Assembly: GCA_947034895.1 (NCBI GenBank)
Contig: OX344764.1
Location: 21,948,001-22,012,000 of the forward strand
DNA length: 64,000 nucleotides
Direction: 5' to 3'
Source of the DNA: Rhytidiadelphus loreus
Lineage: Eukaryota; Streptophyta; Bryopsida; Hypnales; Hylocomiaceae
The translations under genes were made by a program, and so were the position numbers. This document shows, piece by piece, positions 1 to 12,400 of the stretch. The stretch's first letter is position 1, and each line of letters starts with the position of its first letter. Under the pieces are notes generated by a model. The model was not told the origin of the DNA and ran no database searches. It saw nothing but the letters and a program-made list of their open reading frames with translations.

Positions 1-39
1 GACAAACAATATGGGACAATGAAAATCCCGTATTCCTTC

Positions 40-245
40 TCCGTTTATCATATATCATATCCATATCTGTATCTATATTGTACAATATTCCAATATCCAA
101 TATTTATATTTTGTTTTTGTATCCATATTTGTATTTTGGTATCATCTCCATATCTATATCCGTATTTATATTTTGATTCTGTATCCATATTTTGTATTTT
201 GGTATCCGCATCCATATCTTGATTCTATATTTGTATTCATATTTG
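40..245. repeat. Degenerate ATATCC/TATATC microsatellite-like tract
   Basis: Short imperfect units such as ATATCC, ATATCTGT and TTTGTATCC recur across about 200 bp, giving a strongly biased A/T plus C composition on the plus strand. The only ORF through it translates to low-complexity Tyr/Ile/Phe-rich peptide and is a composition artefact. From here to about 840 I see no gene and no other structure. Confidence 0.55.
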
Positions 246-847
246 AATGGATGGTTTAGATTCAATCTCAAAGATCAATGGCTTAAGAAATTTTGAGAAA
301 TCAACGACATTCTAGAGGGGGAAGCATTTCAAAAAAAAATCAACAACCTATTCATTTTTGGGGAGGGGGGACAACTAATGGCAAACCAAATGTGTAACTA
401 CCTCTTTGGGTGCATAGTCATTTAAGGGTTAATGACAAAATCGACCACAACGTCAATAGTATGATTGAATAAGATGAAAAGTTTGCATGAAGGATGTGAT
501 CTTGCCATTCGTGTGATCTAAAATTCAAAATCTGCAATTTCTGTGGCCATCCAAAGTCCAAATTCTTCCTCTAAATTTGTGATCCATTAAAATATTCCAC
601 TGAAACCGAAACCCTCAAGTGCATGAGCTTCAGTTTGAAACTTGCTGCAGAAACTCTATAACATTGTATCGAAAGTCCTTGTGTCTGTAGAACTCCAAAC
701 GAGGCCAATGCCGCAGCTCCTGCAGAAAGTCTAGATGGTCCCAGTGTAAGCGTCGTCATGCTCGACCTCAACTTGACAAAAACACATATCGTTACTGGTT
801 GAGGCTGTTCACGGTAAAGCGACTGGAAGCATCGAAGCTGGAACCCT

Positions 848-3800
848 TCAAACATCTTTAGCCCACAAAGGTCCATATATGGCCACGTAAGTTCGACCAT
901 ATCGCCTATCCCTTATCTGCGTTGAATAGAGTCTGTTAGAAGTGGATATTACGGGTAGTGGCGATAAGACGAGATAAAATGAAAAGATGAGATTTTATTT
1001 GACAGGTTAAACTCATTCAACGACACAAAATCACGCTCTTTCTGTTCCTAACTACTCCCTCTGTCCCCTAGTACTGGTCTTTCTATTAGTAATGAAAGTA
1101 TTAAGGATTTGCTGAAGATTTTTTTAGTGAAGGTCATGATCATTCTACAGCTAATGATCAATAGGGGAAGGCATAGCAGCCACTGTGACCGTCACCGAGT
1201 TCGGGGAGCCCGCAATCGTTCAGCGAACTCCCAGATCTAAGTTAAGTGACGTGTTTCTAATTCCACGTTGAGTTTCTCTCCCAGTTCGGGGACAGCCATG
1301 AACTGGGACTACCCCCAATGTGTACCCAAAATTCCCCCCAAAATTAATAGAAATTAGGGAAAGATCAAAGGGAGTTGCAATGCTCCCACCTTAATAGAAT
1401 AGAAATATTCTTTACATCATTGAAATGTTGCCCTATTGTTTGGCTCTTCTTTCAATTCTTCATCTAGATTGCATTTGAATTTTGATTCAAGTTGTTATTT
1501 TTTTGGAATGACAACCAATCATCATTGCATGCACTCTAATCATATTGAGTTGTCTTCCACCTATATAAAGGTTATGGTGTCACCCTTCACCTCCATGTTG
1601 CAAAGCGAGGTTAGAAGTCTTTCTCCACCTCAAATAATGCAGGAAAAAAATTTGGAGTTCCGAGTTGCATAGGTGGGACCAAAAGCTCAATCTAGGGAGA
1701 AGACACTCAATGAAGCTATCATTCCAAAAATAACAAGTTGAATCAAAATTCAAATGCACTCTAGAATAAGAATGAAGAAGGGCCAAACAAAGGGTGATGC
1801 AGAGGATGACTCTACCGTGTCAAAAGAATTTGGACCTTTCACAAAAGGTGCATCTCAAAATAAAACACAAGTAGTCATGGCAGGTTTCCCCCCAAAAAAA
1901 ACAAAATTTTTGATTTCGATAAAAATCACACAAGGTCTGCACACTGTGTTTTGGTGATTGGTTCAATCAACTTGAAATTGCTGTAAAAATTTCAGTGTTC
2001 TGAATTTCTTTCTGCAAAGTGGACAATAAACTCACCTTCTGCTTCATTTCATTAGTTGAGCTCATAAAAAAAAATCATCTTCAACTGTCAACCCGGGTTT
2101 AAATTTGAAGTACATTGCTAAACGAGACACTAATTTGGGACAAAAGAGAAAACTAAAAAGGAATAGTACCGTATTACGGGACAGAGGAAGTAATTCGGTA
2201 ATTTAGGATTACAATTGGGACATTCGGGCAACCATAATTCCCTTCACATAATGCATGAGACCGTGACAGGATATCTTCAAAGAAAGAACCGTTTCACTAT
2301 CCTCTCGAGACAGGACACCATGTAATTCAGGTTATCATGCATTCCGTTTCATTTTCTGAACAACAATGACAAAGGAAAGAGTCAAATACCTTCACAAGCG
2401 TTCCACATGTTTCAGGCATCTCTCGCTTGGACTTTATTGGATACTCAACCACCTAAGAAACACATTACATAACATCAGGCCAGCATTTGTGGTTGTTCAG
2501 AAAGGTCTCTTGACAAAATTCACGGCCCAGGGCCAAAACATCTGGTGACTGAGACATCGACAATGCTATACAAATTAACACATTCACTCGATATCATAAC
2601 TACTTGCTAAGAGACAGCAAACAAGGCAATGCGTATTGCAAAGCAAAGACTGCTCAAAGACGAGGAGGAGATCTCAGACGCTTGTGGCACTTACAATACA
2701 TGTATCATGCTTGAGAAGTGGAGACCTGGAAAGTTGCTGCATGAGTGTTGAAAAGACGACTGCTTCATAAGGAGGTGTTACACTTATGTAGTCGAATTTG
2801 CCCCCAAGTATGCCAGCTTCAAAGACACAAATTCCTCAACGGTCAAACCAAAGGGGACAATACACTACACGGAATCCAATAAAAACTATAGAGGAATCCG
2901 ATGATTAAATTACCAGAAACAAAGCAGGAAACGTGAATAATGAGATTGTCAGGGATGATTAACATACCACCATGCTCCGCTACCTGCTCCAGCAAGGATT
3001 CCACAGGGGAGATATGTACAACTGCTTGGCTTTGAAAGCCGGTCACTGCTAAATTGGGGTCCAGTACTTCAGCAACAACCCAAGGATCCATCTCCACAAA
3101 ATGTGCCTACACAAGACCGAAACCAAGCGTGTACTTCAATTACACTTGAAGAGAGCAACGTCCACGAACCACACCAGGCACAAGTTCAAGTGATGTCGGA
3201 AACAAAAAATACTCGAGAAAAAATCTCTCTATGTCCTACAAGTGTAGCGCCGGTTGCCAAACCGTATAAGTAGAAAGAACATATATACCGCTTCGCAGCC
3301 CCTGCTGAGTGCCTCGATCCCAACAGATCCTGTACCGCTGTAAAGATCCAACCACCGACCAGGTGGCAGGTGTGCTGAACACCCACCCAGTGCCTAACAC
3401 ATAAAACAATACATCATGCCAGGTTAGATTTCACAAAAGCAACGTTTGATTGGAGGGGTGAATAATCCATGCCTCGCAACACGGCCGCCAGAAGCCTACC
3501 TGTAAGATGTTGAAGACTGCCCCACGAACAACTTCCATCATCGGCCGAACATTCAAGTCTGCTGGAGATGCCAATTTTCTGCCGCCCGCTTTTCCTGCCA
3601 TTACCTGAATTAAATCCCAGAATTTTCAGAATACATCCGCACGGAAAAAATGGGAAAAGGACCCTTGATTTACTTTATCAGCTGACCAGCACACCGGTTC
3701 ACTAGCCACGGCCATTAAAGAGATAATTATCCTCTAAGTCATGTCGGTGGGAAAATTGTGATGTACGTTTCAAAGCACAGTCCTAGCATTGGCATACTGC

Positions 3801-4274
3801 AGTCTTGTCTTGAGGGCTTACTTCAAGAAACGATCTATACCTTGCCATGATCAAAGACAACATTCAGGAGGACTAGAGTTCCGTCTGTGGTTTGATGAGA
3901 AGGATAACCGAGACAGCCTACTAAAAGGAATTCCCTCCACGCAGGGCCCATGATTGGTTCGATGAGCGACTGGCATATGCCAAAATCACATGAGAATGGG
4001 GAGTAAGTACCCTTAACAACTTGTGAGTGAGCCTGGGTCCATCTTCCACTTTACTCGCAACCGGACTTCGATGTGCTCTTTCTTCCACAGCCTGTGCCTG
4101 TCTCTCCTGCTCTAGTTGCTGCCGCAAACGCACAGGAACCTGTACACCAGCTACTTGCAGCATCTGTTCCCATCAAATCCACGCTTGAGTATCCAGTGTC
4201 CCTTCAGATACGATAATCCACGAAAGATAATATAATACCTCGTACACGTCAGCATCACTAAGGCATTTCGCCAT
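848..4274 (-). CDS. rsmD: RsmD-type rRNA (guanine-N2) methyltransferase, 8 exons
   Basis: SAM-dependent methyltransferase of the RsmD family, which in bacteria methylates G966 of 16S rRNA; plant members are expected in an organelle. Minus-strand exons are 4274-4239, 4163-4011, 3604-3500, 3393-3289, 3106-2968, 2816-2695, 2452-2390 and 916-848, all with GT-AG borders and matching phases, giving about 263 residues. Visible motifs are NVRPMMEVVRGAVFNILQ, the SAM-binding motif I LDLYSGTGSVGIEAL, the acidic motif HFVEMDPWV, the catalytic-loop equivalent FDYISVTPPYEA, and the C-terminal IRDRRYGRTYVAIYGP. Bacterial RsmD has (N/D)PP(Y/F) where this protein has TPPY. The N terminus is uncertain: the ATG at 4274 follows a possible acceptor, and no transit peptide is included. 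The 1473-bp last intron carries a Stowaway-like element. No frame is broken, so the gene is probably functional. Confidence 0.86.
1055..2190. mobile_element. Stowaway/Tc1-mariner-like element in the last RsmD intron
   Basis: The left end begins CTCCCTCTGTCCCC and the right end is ACGGGACAGAGGAAG, whose reverse complement is CTTCCTCTGTCCCGT. Both ends are flanked by TA (1053-1054 and 2191-2192). The CTCCCTC(T/C)GT terminus and TA target duplication are those of plant Stowaway elements. The element is about 1.14 kb, long for a MITE, and has no transposase ORF. It makes up most of the 1473-bp intron and lies between splice sites, so it need not damage the gene. Confidence 0.66.
1426..1803. repeat. 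Fold-back inverted repeat inside the intronic element
   Basis: The arm at 1426-1515 (TTGCCCTATTGTTTGGCTC then GCATTTGAATTTTGATTC) is matched in inverse by 1717-1803 (GAATCAAAATTCAAATGC then GGGCCAAACAAAGGGTGATG). The arms are about 85-90 bp with some mismatches and surround a 200-bp loop. It looks like an independent fold-back element nested in the Stowaway-like copy. Confidence 0.6.
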
Positions 4275-4434
4275 GCAACTGCCAAAATTGAAATGAAAAA
4301 ACCTTCGGAATATTCGATGAATTTCTTTGACGACCATGTGTTGAAGGAGAACCAAAACCACTCTCTACTCATTTAAAGCATAAAAGAAATCAAATCATCG
4401 ACGGCAGCAACATGCGTCTGGCCCATGGCTTAAA

Positions 4435-4632
4435 TCAAACTCGATCAACACTTAATTTTTTCACGCCACGAGAAACCACTTGCTCTGCTGACAGACAGTT
4501 TCCCCTTCGCACAAAAATCCGACTCTCTGAAACCCCGGCCTCAAATCGTCCATTCATGTCATGAAAGGGTGACAATAATCCAGCACCTTGCCTTCTCTGT
4601 GGAATCCAGATGAATTTTCCAGCCATCGTCAA
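4435..4632 (-). other. Possible 5' exon/transit-peptide region of the RsmD gene
   Basis: An open frame upstream of the RsmD exons starts MTMAGKFIWIPQRRQGAG and contains several Arg, Ser and Phe residues, as an organelle-targeting peptide might. I could not find a consensus donor joining it in phase to the next exon at about 4278. It may be a 5' UTR exon, a real first exon with a weak splice site, or chance. Confidence 0.25.
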
Positions 4633-4639
4633 TAGTATA

Positions 4640-5250
4640 CACCTCGTCTTCTACCACGGTGGTCTCCCCGCGTGCCCTCCTCCTTCCCTTGCTTGAGCTC
4701 CGGTCAGCTACAGACGGACAGACAGAAGAAGCCATTCACAGAAATGAAATTCCACAAGATGTCCACGGCAGGAAGTAACGACGAGCAAGGAAGACAAGAC
4801 CCCAAGCAGGAGAAAATCGAATTCAAGAGGAAGGAGTCATGCCAGCAAGACAAACGAAGACGCGGAACGGGAACAGAAACCAGGGGGCGAGTAGGGCAAC
4901 GGGTCTGCGTACCCGAACGAGGCGAATGGCGGCGAGAGGCGGCGCAGTTCACAAGAGGGGGGCGAGAGGGGGGAATAGAAAAGCGGAATTGGTTGGGAGG
5001 GGAGAGGCAGGGAGGAAAGTTTAGCAGCGGCACTCGGAGTGGCGCACCAAGTAAGCTGAAGCTGGTTAGGGAGAGGGAGGTTGACGACATGGTGGGGCAG
5101 CGCCTTGGCCTTGCTTGGTTGCACTTGAACAAGAGAAACGCTCTGAAGGTGGAGGGCGACGAACGGAAGAGCCCGCAGCTACTCAACGCAAAGAGCGAGC
5201 GAGCAGAGAGGCAAGGACGCTTCCCAAGGGACGACGGACAGTTGCACTAA
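4640..5250. other. GC-richer intergenic stretch upstream of RsmD
   Basis: This stretch is clearly richer in G and C than its surroundings, with many CpG and purine-rich runs on the plus strand. Overlapping long ORFs on both strands (for example 4672-5250) reflect composition; they show no recognisable domain. It most likely contains the promoter and 5' leader of the minus-strand RsmD gene. Confidence 0.4.
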
Positions 5251-5550
5251 GGTAGGTGGCTCTAAAACAGACCCGTCCCTAAAAGCGATCTGGCTGCAGA
5301 GGTACATTCTGCTTTCTTCGATGTACCAAAGACGTACATTTCACGAGGGGGTCGCTTTTAGAACCACTGCATTTCAAACTTCAAAAATTCATAACTAATT
5401 CCAGAGAGATCCAAAAAATATGAAACGACTTGGGTTGGATGCCAATTCCATTTTTCTTCTTATGAAAATTTACTGAAATTTGTTTCATGAATGTTAGCTT
5501 CCTCCAAAATGCAATCAGCTCTTAAAGGGTCGCTTTTAGAGCGTCCTACC
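5251..5550. mobile_element. 300-bp MITE with GGTAGG...CCTACC termini
   Basis: The left end GGTAGGTGGCTCTAAAA pairs with the inverse of the right end GGTAGGACGCTCTAAAA. The subterminal AAAAGCGA(T/C)C is also repeated inversely. Flanks are CTAA on the left and TTAA on the right, compatible with a decayed TTAA duplication. There is no coding capacity. The superfamily is uncertain. Confidence 0.58.
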
Positions 5551-5554
5551 TTAA

Positions 5555-8247
5555 ATCGCATCCCCGCTCCGCTCTCAACTCAGACCGCGTCGGGGGGAGC
5601 TAGCACTCCTAGCAGTGTACCAGACCATCTCCACCAGGGAGCAGGGAAATGAACACTCCTTACCGTGTGACTGCTGCCCGCTTGGCCCCGCATGTTAACT
5701 GGGCCCCCGGGTCCGACCCCAAACGAAGAAGGGCGGGCCCCACCCCGATGCTCCACCTCATCCCCGAGGTCACTGCAGCTGTTAGCTGTAGTGACCAGGG
5801 TGAATTTTCTGTGACAGAGCCTAACTTTACGCAGGCAAAAAAGCGGAAGGAGGCGTAAAAACTGTCCGTGAGGGCTCAAACCTCATAGTCTATGTGCTCT
5901 GCCTAGTGTGAGCTGCTGTAGGCAAACCCAGCCCTCATATCTGCTCCCGAACAGCCTGTTTCAGGCCCATTAGCGCGGCTCAACTGCTTGCCATGATTTT
6001 ATAGCCTAACTCGGAGCAGAACCTGGCACCCAAGGTGCAGCATTCCAAATCTTGAATGCAAGTCCATTTTCATGATTTATTTTTTTCATAGATCACCATG
6101 GACTATTCATTTCCTCAAATGCAACAATTATTGAGGAAGTTATGGTCTTTCAAAGATCCAATTGAAGTCTCTTGGGAGGTGTAATTCTCTGAGACTCTCT
6201 ACCCTCTTTGGATGCTCATAATTTTTGGCTCACAATTGATTTCTTTGTGATTCTTAGCATTCTAAAAATCTTGTCTCATTAATTTTTCAACGATATTTAG
6301 CATATTGTATTTGGCTTAGGAAATTATCTCAAAATCCCTACTCCCACGTCCAACACTTTAGGTCATGGTCGAGACACTGCTCACTTTGAGGAGCCATAAC
6401 TTTTGACTCTCAACTCAAGTCCTTGCATTCTTCAAACCCGTAGACATGTCTTCTCACTAGCTTTCCAAGCATGTATGGCATGCCATTCAAATCATCTTGA
6501 CCAAAGCGCTACAACACTTTGTTTGCTCAGGACTTCCAATTTGTTCTCTCACTTCATCTCTTGCAAGGCTTGGAGAATCACTCCCAATGTCCTCCTTACT
6601 CACCAAGGAGGCACAAGCACTCTTTAAAGTGAGGGTTGTGACATACTACAACTTGTCTATAGCAACTATGAATCCCTAAATTAGCTCCAATCGCAAATGC
6701 TTCATGGAACTAAAAAAACAATTGTTCTTTGTAGTTGTAAAACCCTTCATTTTTTCCTAGTGATATTAGCAAGTAGCTAACAACAAAATATTGATATCGA
6801 CTAAGTGAACAAACTAAACAATGAAATCCAATATCAACTAGCAGTCGACAAACACTTCACTCTTGTTGTTGTAATCTTTTCTATCATCATCAATAACTCA
6901 ATCAATTATGCTGCCAATAGCTTCTAAGTTTGTCAATGCTTTAGTGATTGAAGCTTCAAGAATGACATAAGTAGCTGGAAATCCTCTCTCTATGTGTGAA
7001 GGCATTCAATGAAAAAATGGGACAATGTTTACATTAACTACTTGGGGAAGACATAATTTTTTCTACCATCTACAGGGCCAACACTCCCTTTCAACTATTC
7101 CCTTGCCCTCCATCTTGGCTTTCATTGGAGTTCATAAAGTAAGTTGGCCCTTGGATTAAATTACACATTCTAGCACTTGTTCAAGCTACAAATGAGGGTA
7201 ATTGTTTTCATTAAATCAACAAAGAATGAAGTTTTCAAGCAATGTCTTGGAAGGAAATACTTCCTAAGTTGTCATTCCTTGCCCTAGATTTGAAATTTCT
7301 CCATAAAGATGATATTTTTTGAGTTTGAGACAAACAAATGAAATGAAGTTCATCTTTTCTAATTTTTACTTCAATTTGAATTTTGATAAATTCCTAGAAT
7401 TGAATATTTTATTGCAATTTGAACTTTGGATGTATTTCCAATGTCTACTCAATTCTAATTATAAAATGATATGGAAATTGTGTTTATACTATAATGTTAT
7501 TTACTATAATATAGTTACACATTTGGTGAAAATTTCAGATTTCTTAAGAAAATTTTCTATTTGATATGACTTTTCTTCATTTATTCTTCAAAAAATAAAA
7601 TAAAATAAAATAGTGAAGTAAAGAAGACATGAAACTTCATCTTTGAAAAATAAAATAAAAAAATTTGGCCACATGTAGTTGCTAAATGGAAGTATGTAGG
7701 GTGATGGAATTTGACCTCCAATTTTGACCTCCAACTTTGAAGTCATAGGCCAAGCATTTGAGGGTCAATAACTTACATGAAGTATTTAACCTTGTAAAGA
7801 TACTACATACTAGAGTGGTCCAATGGATGAAAAAAAATCTTCTATATAAGATAGAAGTACATATGTTTATTATTTGACTTTTGTGCAAAAAGGTGAAACC
7901 AAAAACACCTCAAAGTGACTTGGTAAGTTGAGATTTGTACCAAAAATGAAACTAACTAAATCTCCTCCAAAAAAAATTCAAGATTCTTTCCCACCACAAA
8001 AAATTGTAGCCTTCCCAATCAATTATGACACTTGTTGACCTCTTGTTGGATGTCAAGATAGTCACTTTGTAGACCCTATGAGTTAGTTGGCAGCACATTG
8101 GGACACATCTGCTCAAAAAATTACCAACACTGTATGGGCCTACTGGCTCGCTATTTGCCATTACTGTATACGGATTGTTTGCAGGGCATGCACTGCAGAT
8201 GCTCTTATAAAAGTTACGTTACATGGTGGCAGAGGCTCCGTCCGTCT
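5555..8247. other. Gene-free stretch
   Basis: 5.58-5.95 kb is GC-rich; the remainder is AT-rich with A/T homopolymers. ORFs are short, without recognisable motifs. 6.35-6.65 kb is somewhat more GC-balanced and could be an old transposon remnant, but I found no ends or domains. Confidence 0.4.
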
Positions 8248-8250
8248 TTA

Positions 8251-9237
8251 GGGTGGTCTCCATTAGGGTCCTGGAGGCTAGGACCTGGAGGCCTTTTCCA
8301 AGCTACAATACTAGGCTGAAGAAATTAACTGGCACGGAACACCCAAAAGTTTCGCAATACAAAGATCCTTTCTTAAAATAGGGGGTGCAGGGAAGGGTCT
8401 GGCCCCTCCAACCCTACGCGCCCGGAATGCCCGGACCTCCAGCTCAGTTCGTTTTTGTAATGGAGCCCTCTTGGACCCCTCCGACCCTCAGCACTAAGTC
8501 CGCTACAGAATCCGGCCTAACGCCGGGCAAGCCATGCCTGCTTGGCCAAAAAATATAAAAGGACCCCCCTGTATTGAACCGATTTTTTGGAATTTCTGCA
8601 CTTCTTGAAAGTAATTCGGGGCCTTTGATTGCAAATATGAGTTCAGAATTTCAAAAAATAAAATTGTGTAAAAAATAAAAAATTTCAGTGTTTCCTACAG
8701 GCATGGGCAGTTCAAAATTTCAGGCGTTAGGTCGGATTCTGTAGGGGACTTAGGCCCGGTTCACACCACTGGCTGGACAAACAGAGGTGAGGAACTTCAT
8801 GGCCAGCAGTTCATCCCCCTCTAAGCTTCCACATCGGATCCTGTTGCTAGTGCCGGCCAGTTCTGAGGATGTGGTTTTCAGACCACCAATTGGACCTAAC
8901 CTTTCAAAGTTTCACAAGTCAGGTTTGCGAGGAGATCGTTGCAAGAAAAAAGGTGAATGTTGCGACGAAAGAGGAGTGCTTCTCCACTGGAGAAGTTTGA
9001 AGCCACCTTGCGAGGAAGACCCAAAACTCCTCCTTTTTGTCCGCTGAGGTGGCTAACTCGACTCGTGACCTGGCAACTTCAAGTAGCGGACAAACTCCCA
9101 GTCTGAAATCTCCACTGGACAAGACTGTCATTTCATCCAATCAGATTTCTCCTCCGTTTGTCCGGCCAGTGGTGTGAACCAGGCCTTAGTGCCGAGGCCC
9201 TCCGACACTGGAAGTCCAGGAGGCAATGGAGAGGCCC
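8251..9237. mobile_element. Outer Tourist-like MITE interrupted by a second MITE
   Basis: The left end GGGTGGTCTCCATT pairs inversely with the right end, whose reverse complement is GGGCCTCTCCATTGCC. Both ends are flanked by TTA (8248-8250 and 9238-9240), as in PIF/Harbinger-derived Tourist elements. Inner arms also pair: CACTAAGTCCGCTACAGAAT near 8490-8510 against the inverse of 8730-8752 plus 9186-9200, which are separated only by the nested insert. Without the insert and one TTA copy the element would be about 550 bp. Its right end is about 220 bp before the METTL10-like start codon. Confidence 0.62.
8753..9185. mobile_element. Inner Tourist-like MITE with ~40-bp TIRs
   Basis: The left end GGCCCGGTTCACACCACTGG and the reverse complement of the right end GGCCTGGTTCACACCACTGG match at all but one position, and similarity continues for about 20 bp more (GACAAAC(A/G)GAGG). 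TTA flanks both sides (8750-8752 and 9186-9188). The GGCC termini and TTA duplication fit PIF/Harbinger Tourist MITEs. The 433-bp body has no coding domain. Its near-identical ends suggest it is younger than the element it interrupts. Confidence 0.8.
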
Positions 9238-9458
9238 TTACAGGGTAGTAGCCAGTAGGGCAGCTGAGCACAATTAGGGTTTTCACTCATCCCGGCTCTC
9301 CTCCATCGCCCCTGGTCTTCTTCGTTTGCTCCTTCCGTTACCCTGCCTGGCCTGGTCTTGCCCCTTCCATGTGCTTGCCTTTCTTGCCCGGCCCCCGTTG
9401 CCCAGCGTAAGTTAAGTTCGGCGTGGCATTGGCCCTTGCCCTTACCCTCCAGGCGGGG

Positions 9459-12400
9459 ATGGCCGGCTCCCGTTGTCCACCTGATGAGCCCGCCTCGTCC
9501 GCCGATGCTCCTGCACTGCATTATTCCGATGACGAGCGCTCCGTTGCGGCGGATTCCTGGTCTGTCAAGAGCGAGTACGGCAGCACCCTGGATGGCGACG
9601 ACCAGCGCAATGCCGATGTTGTCGACGCCTTGAACGCGTCCTTCCGTCCCTCGGATTACATGTACGTTCGCTCCTGCATCTCCCGCTTCCTCCCTCCTCT
9701 TTTCTCCTTCCCCACTCCTTTTCGTGTGGGTGTCAATCCGTCGGCCTTGGGTTGGGGCAGAAGGACGACGGGGTTCTGTTCTTGGAGCGGGCAGGCTTTC
9801 TGTCCATTGGAGAATGTGGATGCTCTGGGTTGCTCTCCTATTCCTGTTTTCCTGTTGCTTTTCTCCTAGGCGATTCTTCTCACAGTTGCGAAGAATTGCA
9901 ACGATTTCTCTCATCAATGCTCGCGCACACTGTCGGTACTGATGTCTGAGTACAATTGGAGTGCGGCGAGACTTCGGGTTGTGGAAGACGAAAAGTGGAT
10001 TCTTGTAAATCCGCCTTTTGAACCTGTGGGATGGATGGGTGGTGTCTTGGATGATCCATTAGTTTAGAAAGTCTCCTGACGCCAAATTCGACTTTTCAGA
10101 GCACTTTGTAGTTCAGGACAAAGTATATTTTCGTTCGTACAGGGGGACTTTGGTGCGTTGCTTAGAACTCAATCACGTAGTGTCATTGATCACATGTCAC
10201 CTTGTCAGACATATCTTCACTTGTCGGACTCTTGCTTGTTCTCAGTGCGTTTTCTTTTTTGTTCATATTGCAAGCTAGGGGTCAGCATCGATGACTAGAA
10301 TATAACCCTTAAAAGTCACATTTTTGCAAAATGCACTGAAAAGCTGGCTCGAGGGGCTAGCTGTGTCGTTTAAGGGCTAATAACCAGTTGAGAGTGTCCT
10401 GGAGACGTGGCATCTCTGTCAAGTGGTGGTCTCTATGAGTGATTATTTACTTCTATAGTTAGATTGGTAAGTAAACGAAAGAAAAAGAAGAAATCTGTTG
10501 CTTCGGTTGAAGTAAACAGTGTTGCTCATTTGTGACTGCCTACTCCACTTCGTTCAGATCAGACAAGGAGGAGCAAGATGCAGAAGTGGAGCCCTCCATA
10601 TTAGGCTTGCAGTCGCACTGGGATTCAACGTATGCAGATGAACTTGTGAACTTTCACGAGCAGGGCGACAATGGTGAAATCTGGTTAGTGATTTGGCTAA
10701 CTCCAGGCAAATAGAGGTGTTACTAGCTACACGAAGTGTCCCGGAACTACACGAGAACATCACTTAGGGTTATGAAGTTCTTAAGTGCAAGCATCGTTGT
10801 CTTTCTGCGTTTCTCGCATGTGTGTGCTCGTTCTGCTCGATCAGACTTCCTCTGTGAATTATTGTGCATGGTGATGTCCTGGCCTAGATACAGTGCAATG
10901 CACTGTTGTGTGCCGCACGAACCTCGAACTGTGGGTGGGATCTGACATGATTCAAGGGTTGGTGGGATCGAAGGTTTGGTGAGGAGGTAATGGACACAAT
11001 GGCCGCTTGGACGGCCAGAGTATGTATTGCAGTTGCAGCAGGATTGCCGTGTGACAACGTGGATGGCTTTTCCATGGGAACGAGGGGACTTGTAGACGTT
11101 AGCGCAGGTGGCTCCATGGCATTGGAGCTAGCAAACTGGAATGTTCTTGATCTTGGCACTGGGAATGGCTTGCTCCTTCATGCCTTTGCAAAGCAAGGGT
11201 ACATTACTACAACTTCATATTATCCTTGACGTCGTCCTCGATGGTGGTTCTGAAGGTCTCTGACCAGTCCTAGGTTTTAATATGTATGTTCCATCAAGCG
11301 GATTTGGTTCATTTTTCATCAGATAAATCATATGCATGTGTTAATTGCAATGAGATTTCATAAACTACTCACTCTGTCGAGCTTGTTATGAAGTGAAATC
11401 TTGGTAGGCCTCACGTTTGGTGGATATGGAAGATAATTTGAAAGCAGTCGCTTCTGAAGATAATAAGAGGATCCCTCGTTGGCTTTCTGTAATGCAGGTT
11501 TACAAGTTTGACAGGAACTGATTACAGTGAGGCAGGAGTGGAACTTGCACGAGCAATATCTGCGCGTAATAATTTGGATAATATTACATTCTTAGTAAGT
11601 GCCTCTAATTCATTCTTAGATTTCTCAAGATTAACTGAATGTGAAGGGCTCAATGTGGTCTCTCAACCGAGAATCCCGTGGTCTGTAGTCAACGATTACT
11701 CACTGGGTACGAAGAGTTGCGGGTAAAAAAATTCTGTGGATCCAAAGCTTCTAGGTGCTCTGCGCTGATTGATGGTTGAATCTGTACCTCGCGAGTATCT
11801 TGCAGACTCTTCTGAAGTGTGGCCTTTCTTCAGCTTAGAGAGGTCTGCAGTCAAGGGTGTATTCTATGTGATAACCCTCTAACGAAGTATTCAAGGCCGA
11901 TGGTTAGTTCTACCATGTGATACCGAAAGGAAATTATCAGTGCTCGTATGTATTTACCGTAGACTTTCTCGATGAAGCTGCCTGAACAGTATCTGAAGCT
12001 TTTGCGTTGCTGACTTTTCTAACTTCTTATTGTTTGTAGGTTGATGATGTGCTTGATACTAAAATAAACCAACAGTATAAGTTGGTGACTGATAAGGGAA
12101 CTCTCGATGCCATTGGTCTACACCCTGATGGTCCTGCACGCAGGTTTGTTCATCAATGAGACTTATGCCGGATGCCGGTTAGTTCGTTTTGTGGGACTTT
12201 GGCTAGTTGGAGAACTCCATGTTTCCGAGAGTTGCGCCAATCATTACCGCGACCATGTCTGCGGCTCTGTCCAGCTGTTCCGCTGCGGCAGTATTTGATT
12301 TGTAGGACTGCAGTGCACCCCGTAAACACGTTTCTTGACAATATTTCAACTGGCCGCAGGATTCAATATTGGAAATCTGTGTGCAAGTTGCTTGCTCCAG

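Noticed and set aside
4672..5250. 192-codon plus-strand ORF and 160-codon minus-strand ORF in the GC-rich stretch
   Set aside because: They overlap on opposite strands, are low-complexity (Arg/Glu/Gly or Pro/Ser/Leu) and have no domain; GC composition explains them.
9186..9917. 243-codon minus-strand ORF
   Set aside because: It is antisense to METTL10 exon 1 and its 5' leader, where the plus-strand homology is certain.
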